Source: Defluviitaleaceae bacterium (GTDB lineage: Bacteria > Bacillota > Clostridia > Lachnospirales > WQUN01). Taken from it: a stretch of DNA of 9,077 bases. Position 1 is the first letter of the stretch. Each line of letters opens with the position of its first letter. Both the position numbers and the translations under genes were made by a program. Below the pieces are notes generated by a model that was not told the origin of the DNA, ran no database searches, and saw only the letters and a program-made list of their open reading frames with translations. Below, piece by piece: positions 1 through 6,701 of this stretch. Location: positions 1 through 9,077 of the forward strand of contig WRDG01000077.1 in the NCBI GenBank assembly GCA_009783525.1. Direction: 5' to 3'.

Positions 1-186
1 AAACCCACGCCGTCGATTGCAGCCGAACAGGACAGTGTCAGCCTGTCCGCAAAAAAAAATGCGCGGCTCGCCGTCGCGGGCCGCCACGACCCGTGCATCG
101 TGCCGCGAGCCGTGCCGTGCGTCGAAGCCGCGGCCGCAATAGTTATCTGCGACGTTTTAACGGAGCCGAAGGGTTATGTTCAATAA
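1..186 (+). CDS. aroC: Chorismate synthase, C-terminal end (5' part outside window)
   Basis: Frame 1 is open from the window edge to the TAA at 184-186 and gives 61 residues. They begin KPTPSI and contain GRHDPCIVPRAVP followed by VEAAAAIVICD, which is the conserved C-terminal part of chorismate synthase. The enzyme converts 5-enolpyruvylshikimate-3-phosphate to chorismate with reduced FMN in the cytoplasm, the last step of the shikimate pathway. The catalytic N-terminal and central parts lie upstream, so completeness and start cannot be judged. A run of nine A at 50-58 encodes Lys-Lys-Asn without breaking the frame. The next gene starts 20 bases after the stop, which suggests one operon. Confidence 0.9.
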   Translation, partial: KPTPSIAAEQDSVSLSAKKNARLAVAGRHDPCIVPRAVPCVEAAAAIVICDVLTEPKGYVQ

Positions 187-206
187 AAAAGAAAGGCGCA
201 AAAAAA

Positions 207-482
207 ATGGACCTCAATGAGTTTAGGATAAAAATCGACAAAATCGACGACGAGATAATCCGCCTGTTTAAAAAACGGATGGCTGTCTCGGAAGAAATAG
301 CGTTGTATAAGCGCGAGCGCAGCCTGCCGATATTCGACCCCGCGCGCGAAAGGAAAAAACTGTACGAAGCCGAGTCGAAGGTCGAGGAAGAACACCGCGG
401 CCACATAGCGGCGCTTTTTTCCGTTTTGTTTGAAGCGAGCCGCGCCGAGCAGGAGCGGGTGCTTAATTCCGGCGGCAAGTGA
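207..482 (+). CDS. Chorismate mutase, AroQ class (monofunctional)
   Basis: A 91-residue all-helical protein that should rearrange chorismate to prephenate, the branch point to phenylalanine and tyrosine, in the cytoplasm. The AroQ active-site pattern is visible. Arg7 lies in the first helix (FRIKIDKIDDEI), Arg24 in KKRMAVSEEIA, Lys35 in YKRER, then Asp44 and Arg47 in the IFDPARER block, Glu48 beside them, and a Gln in the last helix (EASRAEQ). These match the residues that hold the substrate in the E. coli P-protein mutase domain. The length is normal for a stand-alone AroQ domain; there is no prephenate dehydratase or dehydrogenase domain. The frame is open upstream to 93, but ATG 207 is preferred because it has a GAAAGG site (191-196) and matches the family N-terminus. 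It lies between aroC and aroE-aroK and shares GTGA with the next gene. The gene name (aroH/aroQ/pheA-like) is not fixed by sequence. Confidence 0.9.
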   Translation: MDLNEFRIKIDKIDDEIIRLFKKRMAVSEEIALYKRERSLPIFDPARERKKLYEAESKVEEEHRGHIAALFSVLFEASRAEQERVLNSGGK

Positions 483-1729
483 ACGGCCGCTTCGGATTGC
501 TCGGGCTGTCGCTTTCGCACAGCCATTCGCCGATGATCCACGCGGAGTTCGGCGATTATGAATATGCCCTGTACGAAAAAAAACCGGAAGAAGTAGAAGA
601 CTTTTTGCTTAACGGAAATTTTGACGGGCTTAACGTCACCGTGCCGTATAAAATCACGGCAAAACGCTGCTGCGCGGTTTTGTCCGACACGGCGCGGGCG
701 GCGGGCAGCGTCAACACTATAATAAAAAAAGCGGACGGGACGCTCTGCGGCGACAACACGGACTGTTTCGGCTTCGGGTATCTGCTTGACAAGGCCGGCG
801 TGCAAACGGACTGCAAAACAATAATCCTGGGCAACGGCGGCTCATGCCTTGCAATTCAAGAACTCATACGGATACGCGAAGCGATTCGCGCCGCGCGGCC
901 GGGCAAAACAAAGATAACCGTCATTTCGCGCGGCGGCGAAAACAATTACGAAAATATTTTTCACTACTCGGACGCGGAAGTCATAATCAACACGACGCCG
1001 CTCGGGATGTACCCCAACAACGGCGTGTCGCCGCTGCCGGATCTTTCCGTGTTCGGCAACTGCCGCGCCGTTATCGACATCATTTACAACCCGCTTAGGA
1101 CGGAGCTGATGCTGCTTGCGCAGCAACGCGGCATTTTATCCGCGGGCGGCCTGCCGATGCTCGTTGCGCAGGCAAAAAAATCTTCGGAACTGTTCACGAA
1201 AAAAACGCTCCCCAACGAAATGATCGACGCGGTCACCGCAAAAATTATCAACAGCGTTCAAAACATTATTTTGATAGGTATGCCGGGCTGCGGCAAATCG
1301 ACGGCGGGCGCGGCGCTCGCAAAAAAAACCGGCCGCGAGTTTATCGACGCGGACGATGAAATTATTAAGGCGGCGAAAAAACCCATTGAGCAAATTTTTT
1401 ACGAAGACGGCGAAGAAGCGTTCCGCAGATATGAAACCGAAGCGCTCGAAAAAATCTGCAAGCGGAGCGGTTTGATTGTCGCCACGGGCGGCGGCGCGGT
1501 AACGCGCGAAAAAAACAAGCATTTATTGAAGCAAAACGGAATGATATTTTTTTTGGACAGAGACATAAGCGAACTGCCCACAAACGGCAGGCCGCTTTCT
1601 GTCGAGCACGGCGTCGCCGCGCTTTACGAAAAACGTCTGCCGCTTTACGAAGAGTGGTGCGACGTAAAAATAAAAGCAAACGACTCGGACGGCGCGGTAA
1701 AAAAAATTTTGGCGGCGTTTTACAAATAA
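479..1729 (+). CDS. aroE-aroK: Bifunctional shikimate dehydrogenase / shikimate kinase (AroE-AroK fusion)
   Basis: A 416-residue fusion for two consecutive shikimate-pathway steps: NADPH reduction of 3-dehydroshikimate to shikimate, then ATP-dependent phosphorylation to shikimate-3-phosphate. Residues 1 to about 257 are AroE-like. They show Ser15/Ser17 in SHSHSP, catalytic Lys58 in NVTVPYK, Asn79 in GSVNT, Asp95 in GDNTD, NTTPLGM at 171-177, and Gln231 in GLPMLVAQA. Residues from about 262 are shikimate kinase. They show Walker A GMPGCGKST (267-275), Asp290/Asp292 in FIDADDE, Arg316 in GEEAFRRYE, the ATGGGAV loop (335-341), lid Arg371 in GRPL, and Arg386 in KRLPLYEE. There is almost no linker. 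Odd points: the nucleotide loop reads GNGGSCLA instead of GAGGA, and the usual NRT cofactor motif reads SRGG. The GTG start overlaps the mutase stop (GTGA, 479-482), so translation is probably coupled. The 3' end overlaps the convergent ABC gene by 10 bases. Confidence 0.9.
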   Translation: MNGRFGLLGLSLSHSHSPMIHAEFGDYEYALYEKKPEEVEDFLLNGNFDGLNVTVPYKITAKRCCAVLSDTARAAGSVNTIIKKADGTLCGDNTDCFGFGYLLDKAGVQTDCKTIILGNGGSCLAIQELIRIREAIRAARPGKTKITVISRGGENNYENIFHYSDAEVIINTTPLGMYPNNGVSPLPDLSVFGNCRAVIDIIYNPLRTELMLLAQQRGILSAGGLPMLVAQAKKSSELFTKKTLPNEMIDAVTAKIINSVQNIILIGMPGCGKSTAGAALAKKTGREFIDADDEIIKAAKKPIEQIFYEDGEEAFRRYETEALEKICKRSGLIVATGGGAVTREKNKHLLKQNGMIFFLDRDISELPTNGRPLSVEHGVAALYEKRLPLYEEWCDVKIKANDSDGAVKKILAAFYK

Positions 1730-3171
1730 GGGAGCCGAAGAATTGAAAACCCGCCGCCGCCCGCTTCCAGCCGCATGACCCTGTCGCATACCTTCTCAAG
1801 CAGCGGCAGGTCGTGCGACACGAGCACGAGCGTCAGGTTCTCTTCGCGCTTCAGCTTGCTAAGTAGTGCGAGTATCATGTCGCGGGCCGCCGCATCGAGC
1901 ATCGAAGTCGGCTCGTCGGCGAGGATCATCTTTGGCGAAACGGAAACGGCTCTTGCGATTGCGACGCGCTTGCGCTCGCCGCCGGAGAGCTCGTGCGGAT
2001 AGCGGTCTATGTAATGCGGCGGCAGCCCGACCCGCTCCATCAAGAGCGTTATTTTTTTTGTTTCGGGGCGCTTTTTGTTTTTTAACAGCAGCCCCTCCGC
2101 CAAAATTTCGCCTACGCGCATACGCGGGCTGAGCGCGGAGCGGCCGTCCTGAAAAATTATTTGGATTTCACTTGCGGCTAAAAGGCGTCCGCAGTATTCG
2201 AGCGCGCCCGCGTCCGGCTTTTCGATTCGCCCGAGCAGCCGCAGCAGCGTCGATTTGCCCGCGCCGGACGGGCCGCAGACGCCGAGCGTCTCGCCGCGCG
2301 CTATTTCGAATGTCATGTTACGCAAGACATTTTTTACACGGCCCGCGGCCTTATAATTTTTGCACAAACCGTTTACGGAAATAACGGGGAATTTTTTATC
2401 GTTAAAAATATTTTCGGCAGTTGAATCTGTTTCTAAAAAAAAACTGCCGCTTATCATATCCGCCTGCCTTAAATTTGCCGCGGCGCCTTCCCGCGTACAT
2501 TCTTGCGGATCTTTGCCGCGCATGTCCGCCAAGCCCTCCGATATTTTGCCGCCGCATAAATATAAAATGCGGTCGGCGTTTTTTTTTGCGAGCGGCAGGT
2601 CGTGCGTTACGAACAGGACGGCCATTTTGCGGCTTTGCAATATTTTTCTAAACACTCCCATAATTTCTTGCGCCAGCTCCGCGTCAAGCATGCTCGTGGG
2701 CTCGTCCGCCACGATCACGTCGGGCCGCATTGCAAGCGCGGCGGCAATCGCGGCGCGCTGGCGCATTCCGCCGCTTAAGTGCGCGGGAAAATCTTCGTAG
2801 ATTTTTTCGGGCTCCGCCAAGCCCACAAGCCGCAGCAATGCTATTGCCGCGGCTTTTTTATTTTTTTCGCCTTTGGGTATGGCTTCCGTAATTTGCCTGC
2901 CCACGCGCATCGCGGGGTCGAGCGAAGTCATAGGATCCTGCAGAACCATCGAAAAGGAAATATTTTTTGGCGTTTCGCCGCATACAACGGCGTTTTTTGG
3001 GGGCAGGCCTATCAGCGTCCGGCATAGGACTGTTTTGCCCGCGCCGGATTCGCCCGCGATTGCGGCGAGCTCCCCGCAGTTTATTTTAAACGAAACGCCG
3101 CGCAAAACGCCGCGGCTTTCGCCGGCAAACTTTACGTGAAGATCGTTTACCTCAAAAAGAATCGAGCTCAT
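1720..3171 (-). CDS. Fused dual ATP-binding subunit of a peptide/nickel-class ABC importer
   Basis: A 483-residue protein with two complete ABC ATPase domains in one chain. It should power the two permeases encoded upstream, from the cytoplasmic face of the membrane. Domain 1 (about 4-215): Walker A GESGAGKT 40-47, Q-loop Gln78, signature LSGGMRQR 132-139, Walker B with Glu157, switch His190. Domain 2 (about 262-475): Walker A GPSGAGKST 300-308, Gln341, LSGGERKR 395-402, Glu420, His453. No catalytic residue is missing, so both sites should hydrolyse ATP. These correspond to separate DppD/DppF or NikD/NikE subunits. The C-terminal extension with an HPYT-like motif, usual in oligopeptide ATPases, is not seen, so the protein looks more like the short Nik type. 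ATG 3171 shares ATGA with the stop of the receptor gene, so it is preferred to the upstream in-frame start at 3198. The last codons run into the 3' end of aroE-aroK. Confidence 0.88.
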   Translation of the reverse strand: MSSILFEVNDLHVKFAGESRGVLRGVSFKINCGELAAIAGESGAGKTVLCRTLIGLPPKNAVVCGETPKNISFSMVLQDPMTSLDPAMRVGRQITEAIPKGEKNKKAAAIALLRLVGLAEPEKIYEDFPAHLSGGMRQRAAIAAALAMRPDVIVADEPTSMLDAELAQEIMGVFRKILQSRKMAVLFVTHDLPLAKKNADRILYLCGGKISEGLADMRGKDPQECTREGAAANLRQADMISGSFFLETDSTAENIFNDKKFPVISVNGLCKNYKAAGRVKNVLRNMTFEIARGETLGVCGPSGAGKSTLLRLLGRIEKPDAGALEYCGRLLAASEIQIIFQDGRSALSPRMRVGEILAEGLLLKNKKRPETKKITLLMERVGLPPHYIDRYPHELSGGERKRVAIARAVSVSPKMILADEPTSMLDAAARDMILALLSKLKREENLTLVLVSHDLPLLEKVCDRVMRLEAGGGGFSILRLPYL

Positions 3172-4697
3172 TCCAATATCCACTCGTGCACGTTCCAAAA
3201 AATGCCGACGCCGTGGTGGCCGAGCGTCGTTTCCGCCGCGATCCCCTTGAGGCCGGGCTGCGCGACGTAAACCGCGTCTATATAGGCGATGAATGTATAC
3301 GCCGGATCCTTCGACAAAGCCTCTTGAAATTCGCGGTAAAGCGCGAGCCGCCGCTCACGGTCCGGCGTCGAGCGCGCTTCCAGAAGCAGCCTGTCGACCT
3401 CCGCGTTTGCGTAGCCGCTGTAGTTAGCGCCCTGCCCCGTACCGAAAACCTTATATGTGTGGTCGTCCGGATCGAATGGGCTGCCCCACCCTATTAAGTA
3501 TGCGTACTGGCCCGCCCAGTCCGTGCGCGAAACAATATCGACGGTGCAGTCCACGCCAATGTCCTGCAAATTTTGCGCGGCTATCCGCGCCATGTCCACC
3601 CGTACGGGGTCGGTGGCGCGCACGCTGATAGGAAAGGCGAGCCTAACCCCGTCCTTGGCGTAACAGCCGTCGCTTGCAATGCGCCAGCCGAGCTCCTCGA
3701 CCGCCTCCTTGGCTCTGAGCGGATCGTAGGCATATTTTTCGATCGCGTCGTTCACGTAAGATCCCTTTTGGATAGGCGACCATGCCTCCTGTCCCCTTCC
3801 GAGCAGCACGCTCCGCACGACGGCTCCGCGGTCGATCGCAAAGCTAAGCGCCGCGGGCAGCCCGGGGTTGCTTTTCCAAAATGGGTTGTTGAAGTTGTAC
3901 AGTATCCCCCTGTAGTCCGCCGTGTCCATGTCGTACACAACAAAGTCCGCGCTGTCTCTAAACTCTGCGGAATCCCTCGGCGGTATCTGCGCGAGCGTCA
4001 GTTCGCCCGCCCGCATTTGAAGCGCCCTCACGCTGTAGTCCTCAACGATTTTAAAAACGACGCGGTCTATGTTCGGCCTGCCCAAATAAAAATTGTCAAA
4101 AGCTTCCATCGTGATGCTCTGCCCCATGTCCCAATCGGCCAGCTTATACGGCCCCGCGCCCACGGGATTTCGGTTGAAATTTGAAAATGCCATGTCTTGG
4201 CCTTCAAGGAGGTGCTTTGGCAAAATCCCGACCGCGAGGTAATCGGGCAGCGCAGCGGACGGCGCGTTAAGCGCGATCACGATTGTCCTTTCGTTTGGAG
4301 TAAAAACGCTTTCGACTTCTTCAAAGTTTGATTCGTTTTCGGAACCGTTCTCCGGGTTCATTATCGATTCGATCGTGAACTTCACGTCTGCGGACGTGAG
4401 CGGCGCGCCGTCATGGAACGTGAGCCCTTCCCGCAGCACAAACGTGTATGTCAAAGACGCTTCGTCGTATTCCCAGCTTTCCGCGAGCGCGGGCACGGCA
4501 TTGCTGCCGCTGTCGTGCGCGGTCAGCCCGGCGAACAGCAGCAGATTTATTTCGCCGTGCTCGTACAGCGCGGGGTTGATCGCCGTGTAGTCCCCAGAAC
4601 CGTAGTACAGGGTCGCCGCGCCGCCTGCAGGCCCGGAACATGAAGCCGCCAAACAAACCGCCAGCGCCGCCGCGATTGCCGCAATTATTTTTTTCAT
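3168..4697 (-). CDS. Substrate-binding lipoprotein of a peptide/nickel-class ABC importer (SBP_bac_5 family)
   Basis: A 509-residue extracytoplasmic receptor. The N-terminus is a lipoprotein signal: basic MKK, a hydrophobic stretch to about residue 18, and LAASC with Cys20 as the lipidation site. The mature part has family 5 features: an early LLLFAGLTAHD segment, ALAESWEYDEASLTYTFVLR then LTFHDGAPLTSADVKFTI, PVGAGPYKLADWD, and AALSFAIDRGAVV. The length fits the DppA/NikA/OppA family. It ends in a segment with His494, His495 and His504 (GHHGVGIFWNVHEW). The ATG is 8 bases from a clear GGGAG site (4706-4710). The gene lies 20 bases after the DppC-like permease gene and overlaps the ATPase gene by ATGA, so all four importer genes are one operon. 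The ligand could be peptides, nickel-chelate or another small molecule; sequence alone does not decide. Confidence 0.9.
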   Translation of the reverse strand: MKKIIAAIAAALAVCLAASCSGPAGGAATLYYGSGDYTAINPALYEHGEINLLLFAGLTAHDSGSNAVPALAESWEYDEASLTYTFVLREGLTFHDGAPLTSADVKFTIESIMNPENGSENESNFEEVESVFTPNERTIVIALNAPSAALPDYLAVGILPKHLLEGQDMAFSNFNRNPVGAGPYKLADWDMGQSITMEAFDNFYLGRPNIDRVVFKIVEDYSVRALQMRAGELTLAQIPPRDSAEFRDSADFVVYDMDTADYRGILYNFNNPFWKSNPGLPAALSFAIDRGAVVRSVLLGRGQEAWSPIQKGSYVNDAIEKYAYDPLRAKEAVEELGWRIASDGCYAKDGVRLAFPISVRATDPVRVDMARIAAQNLQDIGVDCTVDIVSRTDWAGQYAYLIGWGSPFDPDDHTYKVFGTGQGANYSGYANAEVDRLLLEARSTPDRERRLALYREFQEALSKDPAYTFIAYIDAVYVAQPGLKGIAAETTLGHHGVGIFWNVHEWILE

Positions 4698-4717
4698 TTG
4701 TTTTACTCCCGTCTCTC

Positions 4718-5530
4718 TTATGTATCAGGCGTGTTTTTTCTTCTGTAAAATTCTCCGACGTTTACTATGCAAACCAAGGTCGTCACCAAAAACGCGCCGG
4801 GTATCAGTACCACCCACCAGTCCCCGGTAAGCAGCGCGTTTTGCGAAAGCGACATGAGGCTTCCCCATGAAACAACGTTTGCGGGAAGGCCCACCCCTAA
4901 AAAACTTAGCGTCGCCTCGGCGGCAATCGCGCCGCCTATGCTGCTTATCACCATGAACATGACGGCGGGCGCGGAGTTGGGCAGCAAATGCTTCCGCATC
5001 ACGTAGAAAAAACCGCCGCCCATGTGACGCGCCCACAGAACATACTCGGAGCCGCGCACCCGGAGCACTTCCGTGCGTACCATCTTCGCAACGTTCATCC
5101 ACGACGTGAGTCCGATCGCCGCTGCTACGGACGCCGCGCCCGGGCTGCCTATGGCCGCCTGGATAGTTACCACGTACAGTATCGGCGGTATGGCGAGCAG
5201 CAATTCCGCGAGCCTCATCATCAGCGAATCCGCAGTTTCGCCCGCAAGCCCCGCCGCCGTCCCGTATACGAACGCCACGGCCGCAGACAATGCCGCCGCA
5301 AAAATTCCGATGAACAGCGAAGACCTGCCTCCCGAAAAAATCATTGCGAACAGGTCGCGCCCAAGCGGGTCGGTGCCGAACAGATGACTTGCCGACGGCG
5401 GAAGGCTTGCCGCTTCAAAGTCCATACGCGGCGCGCCGCCCGCAAACAGCGGCGAGAACAGGCACATCAATGCGATCGCGAACAGCGCTCCCGCCGAAAC
5501 GTACGGAAATTTTTTGCCCGCCGCCTTCAT
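4718..5530 (-). CDS. ABC importer permease, DppC/NikC type
   Basis: A 270-residue inner-membrane permease, probably one half of the importer channel. It has an N-terminal transmembrane segment (about residues 10-30). The typical short outside segment follows, with HLFGTDPLGRDLFAMIFSGGRSSL, a hallmark of the DppC/OppC/NikC family (shown here as LFGTDPLGRD). The family EAA coupling loop appears as YVLWARHMGGGFFYVMRKHL, with the following LPN turn; it docks on the ATPase. The segment ATLSFLGVGLP near the C-terminus is also characteristic. The length is close to the family norm, slightly short at the N-terminus. The ATG at 5530 has a strong GAAAGGA site (5536-5542) five bases upstream and shares ATGA with the stop of the preceding permease gene. 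Confidence 0.92.
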   Translation of the reverse strand: MKAAGKKFPYVSAGALFAIALMCLFSPLFAGGAPRMDFEAASLPPSASHLFGTDPLGRDLFAMIFSGGRSSLFIGIFAAALSAAVAFVYGTAAGLAGETADSLMMRLAELLLAIPPILYVVTIQAAIGSPGAASVAAAIGLTSWMNVAKMVRTEVLRVRGSEYVLWARHMGGGFFYVMRKHLLPNSAPAVMFMVISSIGGAIAAEATLSFLGVGLPANVVSWGSLMSLSQNALLTGDWWVVLIPGAFLVTTLVCIVNVGEFYRRKNTPDT

Positions 5531-6543
5531 TTTTTTCCTTTCGCTTCACGCATAAATGCTGCGCGTAAAAAATTTTCGGCCTTGATTTTTTTTTCGTGCC
5601 TCATCGCGGGGTCGAGCGCCGCGGAAATTTCCTGCCCGGCGATTCCCGCCGCCATTACGAAAAATCCGGTCAGCATCGTCACGGTCAAAAGCGAGTTGTA
5701 GTCCTTGTGCCTCGCGGACATGAACGCGAGCGTGCCAAGCCCTGGGTAGCCGAACACGAGCTCCGCCGCATACGCGCCGGATATGATGTGCGGCACGGAC
5801 ACGGCCATGATAGTGACAAGCGCGGGCAGGCAGTTGCGGAGGCAGTGGCGGTAAAGTATCCGCGTAACCGAAAGCCGTTTAATTTTTAAAAACAACACAT
5901 AATCTTTGCGGAGCTCGTCGATCAACTTATTGCGCAGAATATATGCGTAGTACCAAACATGCGAAAACGCGAGCGTGAACACCGGCAGCACAAGATGCTT
6001 TACGCGGCTTGCGGCGTCTCCGCTTTTGCCTATCTCGTACGCGCCGCCTGTCGGCAAAATTTTTAAGTTGACCGCGAAGACGAGTATGCACATGAGCGCG
6101 ACAAAAAAAGTGGGAATCGCGCTGCTAACCGTGCCCGCTTTGCAAACGGCGGCATCCGCCAAGCTCCCCTCGCGCCGCGCGCAAAAGACCGCGAGCAGCA
6201 CGGACAGCGCGAACGTCAAAACATACGCGGTTCCGCCGAGCAGCAGTGTGTTGAGCCACAGATTTGATATGACTTCGCCGACCGGACGCTTGTAAATAAA
6301 CGAGATCCCGAAGTCGCCCCTAAGCGCGCTACCAAGCCACGCGAAATATTGCCCCGCCGCGGAGCCGCCGAGCTGCAGCCGCCGCGCGGCGGCCTCGATT
6401 TGATGCGGCGCCATGCGGTCGAGCGCGTCGCCGTAGTACGCATAAAGCGGGTCGCCGGGCGCAAGCCTCGACAACGCGAACACGGCGACGGACAAGGCGA
6501 ACATAAAGCATGCGAGTTGCAATATTTTAAAAAGATAATGCAA
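5527..6543 (-). CDS. ABC importer permease, DppB/NikB type (first gene of the importer operon)
   Basis: A 338-residue multi-spanning membrane protein that pairs with the DppC-like permease. The N-terminal membrane helix ends in SRLAPGDP, the DppB/OppB/NikB signature. GDFGISFIYKRPV and the ELVFGYPGLGTLAF block near the C-terminus are further family marks. The EAA loop is divergent: YVLFLKIKRLSVTRILYRH lacks the usual Ala and Gly at the conserved positions. The start is TTG at 6541-6543. An in-frame TAA lies 15 bases upstream of it, and the next in-frame ATG (residue 14) would remove part of the first helix. No Shine-Dalgarno site lies at normal distance; the nearest purine-rich stretch, GAAAGGG at 6567-6573, is 23 bases away. 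The terminator at 6574-6619 lies just upstream, so expression may depend on readthrough or on a promoter I cannot see. Confidence 0.88.
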   Translation of the reverse strand: MHYLFKILQLACFMFALSVAVFALSRLAPGDPLYAYYGDALDRMAPHQIEAAARRLQLGGSAAGQYFAWLGSALRGDFGISFIYKRPVGEVISNLWLNTLLLGGTAYVLTFALSVLLAVFCARREGSLADAAVCKAGTVSSAIPTFFVALMCILVFAVNLKILPTGGAYEIGKSGDAASRVKHLVLPVFTLAFSHVWYYAYILRNKLIDELRKDYVLFLKIKRLSVTRILYRHCLRNCLPALVTIMAVSVPHIISGAYAAELVFGYPGLGTLAFMSARHKDYNSLLTVTMLTGFFVMAAGIAGQEISAALDPAMRHEKKIKAENFLRAAFMREAKGKK

Positions 6544-6571
6544 AGCGCTTGAGCGGATTTAAAAGACCCTT

Positions 6572-6664
6572 TCAAAAAAAATAAAGGCCAACCCGCCGTT
6601 CTCGGCGTAGATTGACCTTCATGGTTTCAAATTTTTTTTTGCAAGCGGTGATAACCGCCTTCAT
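6572..6664 (-). other. Possible short leader ORF within the structured RNA
   Basis: ATG at 6662-6664 opens a 30-codon frame that ends at TGA 6572-6574, just past the T-tract. A second in-frame ATG at 6620-6622 gives a 16-residue peptide, MKVNLRRERRVGLYFF. Both starts sit in the repeated CCATGAAGG motif. Neither has a convincing ribosome site, and the terminator stem is inside the frame. It could be a regulatory leader peptide, but an accidental frame in a short RNA is more likely. Confidence 0.15.
6574..6619 (-). terminator. Intrinsic terminator (minus strand)
   Basis: On the minus strand AAGGTCAA (6612-6619) pairs with TTGGCCTT (6584-6591), with one G-U pair. After a small internal loop, CGCCG pairs with CGGCG around an AGAA loop (6594-6607). 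The stem is followed by TA and eight T (6574-6583). It ends transcripts from the promoter at 6702-6730 and from the DUF3842 gene, before the importer genes. The order suggests either a true gene boundary or conditional termination of the importer operon. Confidence 0.85.
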
Positions 6665-6696
6665 GGCGGGCTGTTCTTCGCGGAATTATTTTCCGC
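6574..6696 (-). ncRNA. Candidate structured leader RNA or small RNA upstream of the importer operon
   Basis: About 120 bases on the minus strand lie between a good promoter (6702-6730) and an intrinsic terminator. The predicted start falls at the first hairpin, GCGGAA-AATAA-TTCCGC (6680-6696). A second hairpin is CCGCC-ATGAA-GGCGG (6655-6669). Its 3' arm can pair instead in GCGGT-TATC-ACCGC (6645-6658), so the two forms exclude each other. An A-rich stretch follows. The motif CCATGAAGG recurs at 6616-6624, where TTGA and CC can pair with GG and TCAA around a second ATGAA loop. That fold would use the 5' arm of the terminator. This resembles a terminator/antiterminator leader, but I recognise no known riboswitch class. 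A free-standing small RNA is equally possible. Function and ligand are unknown. Confidence 0.5.
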
Positions 6697-6701
6697 CGCG
6701 T

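Noticed and set aside
93..206. Longer N-terminus for chorismate mutase
   Set aside because: It would overlap the end of aroC, is Arg-rich, and lacks family similarity; ATG 207 has a ribosome site and the standard AroQ N-terminus.
143..805. Long open frame on the minus strand opposite chorismate mutase and AroE
   Set aside because: It is rich in Arg, has no recognisable motif, and lies fully opposite two well-supported genes; it follows from their codon use.
2579..2587. T9 run within the ATPase gene as a terminator or programmed frameshift site
   Set aside because: No stem precedes it on either strand, and the reading frame continues through both ABC domains without interruption.
3172..3198. 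N-terminal extension of the fused ATPase to 3198
   Set aside because: The extra nine residues lie inside the receptor gene, while the start at 3171 forms the ATGA coupling seen elsewhere in the operon.
3573..4184. 203-residue plus-strand frame opposite the receptor gene
   Set aside because: The opposite strand encodes a clear family 5 receptor over the same span, and this frame has no motif or ribosome site.
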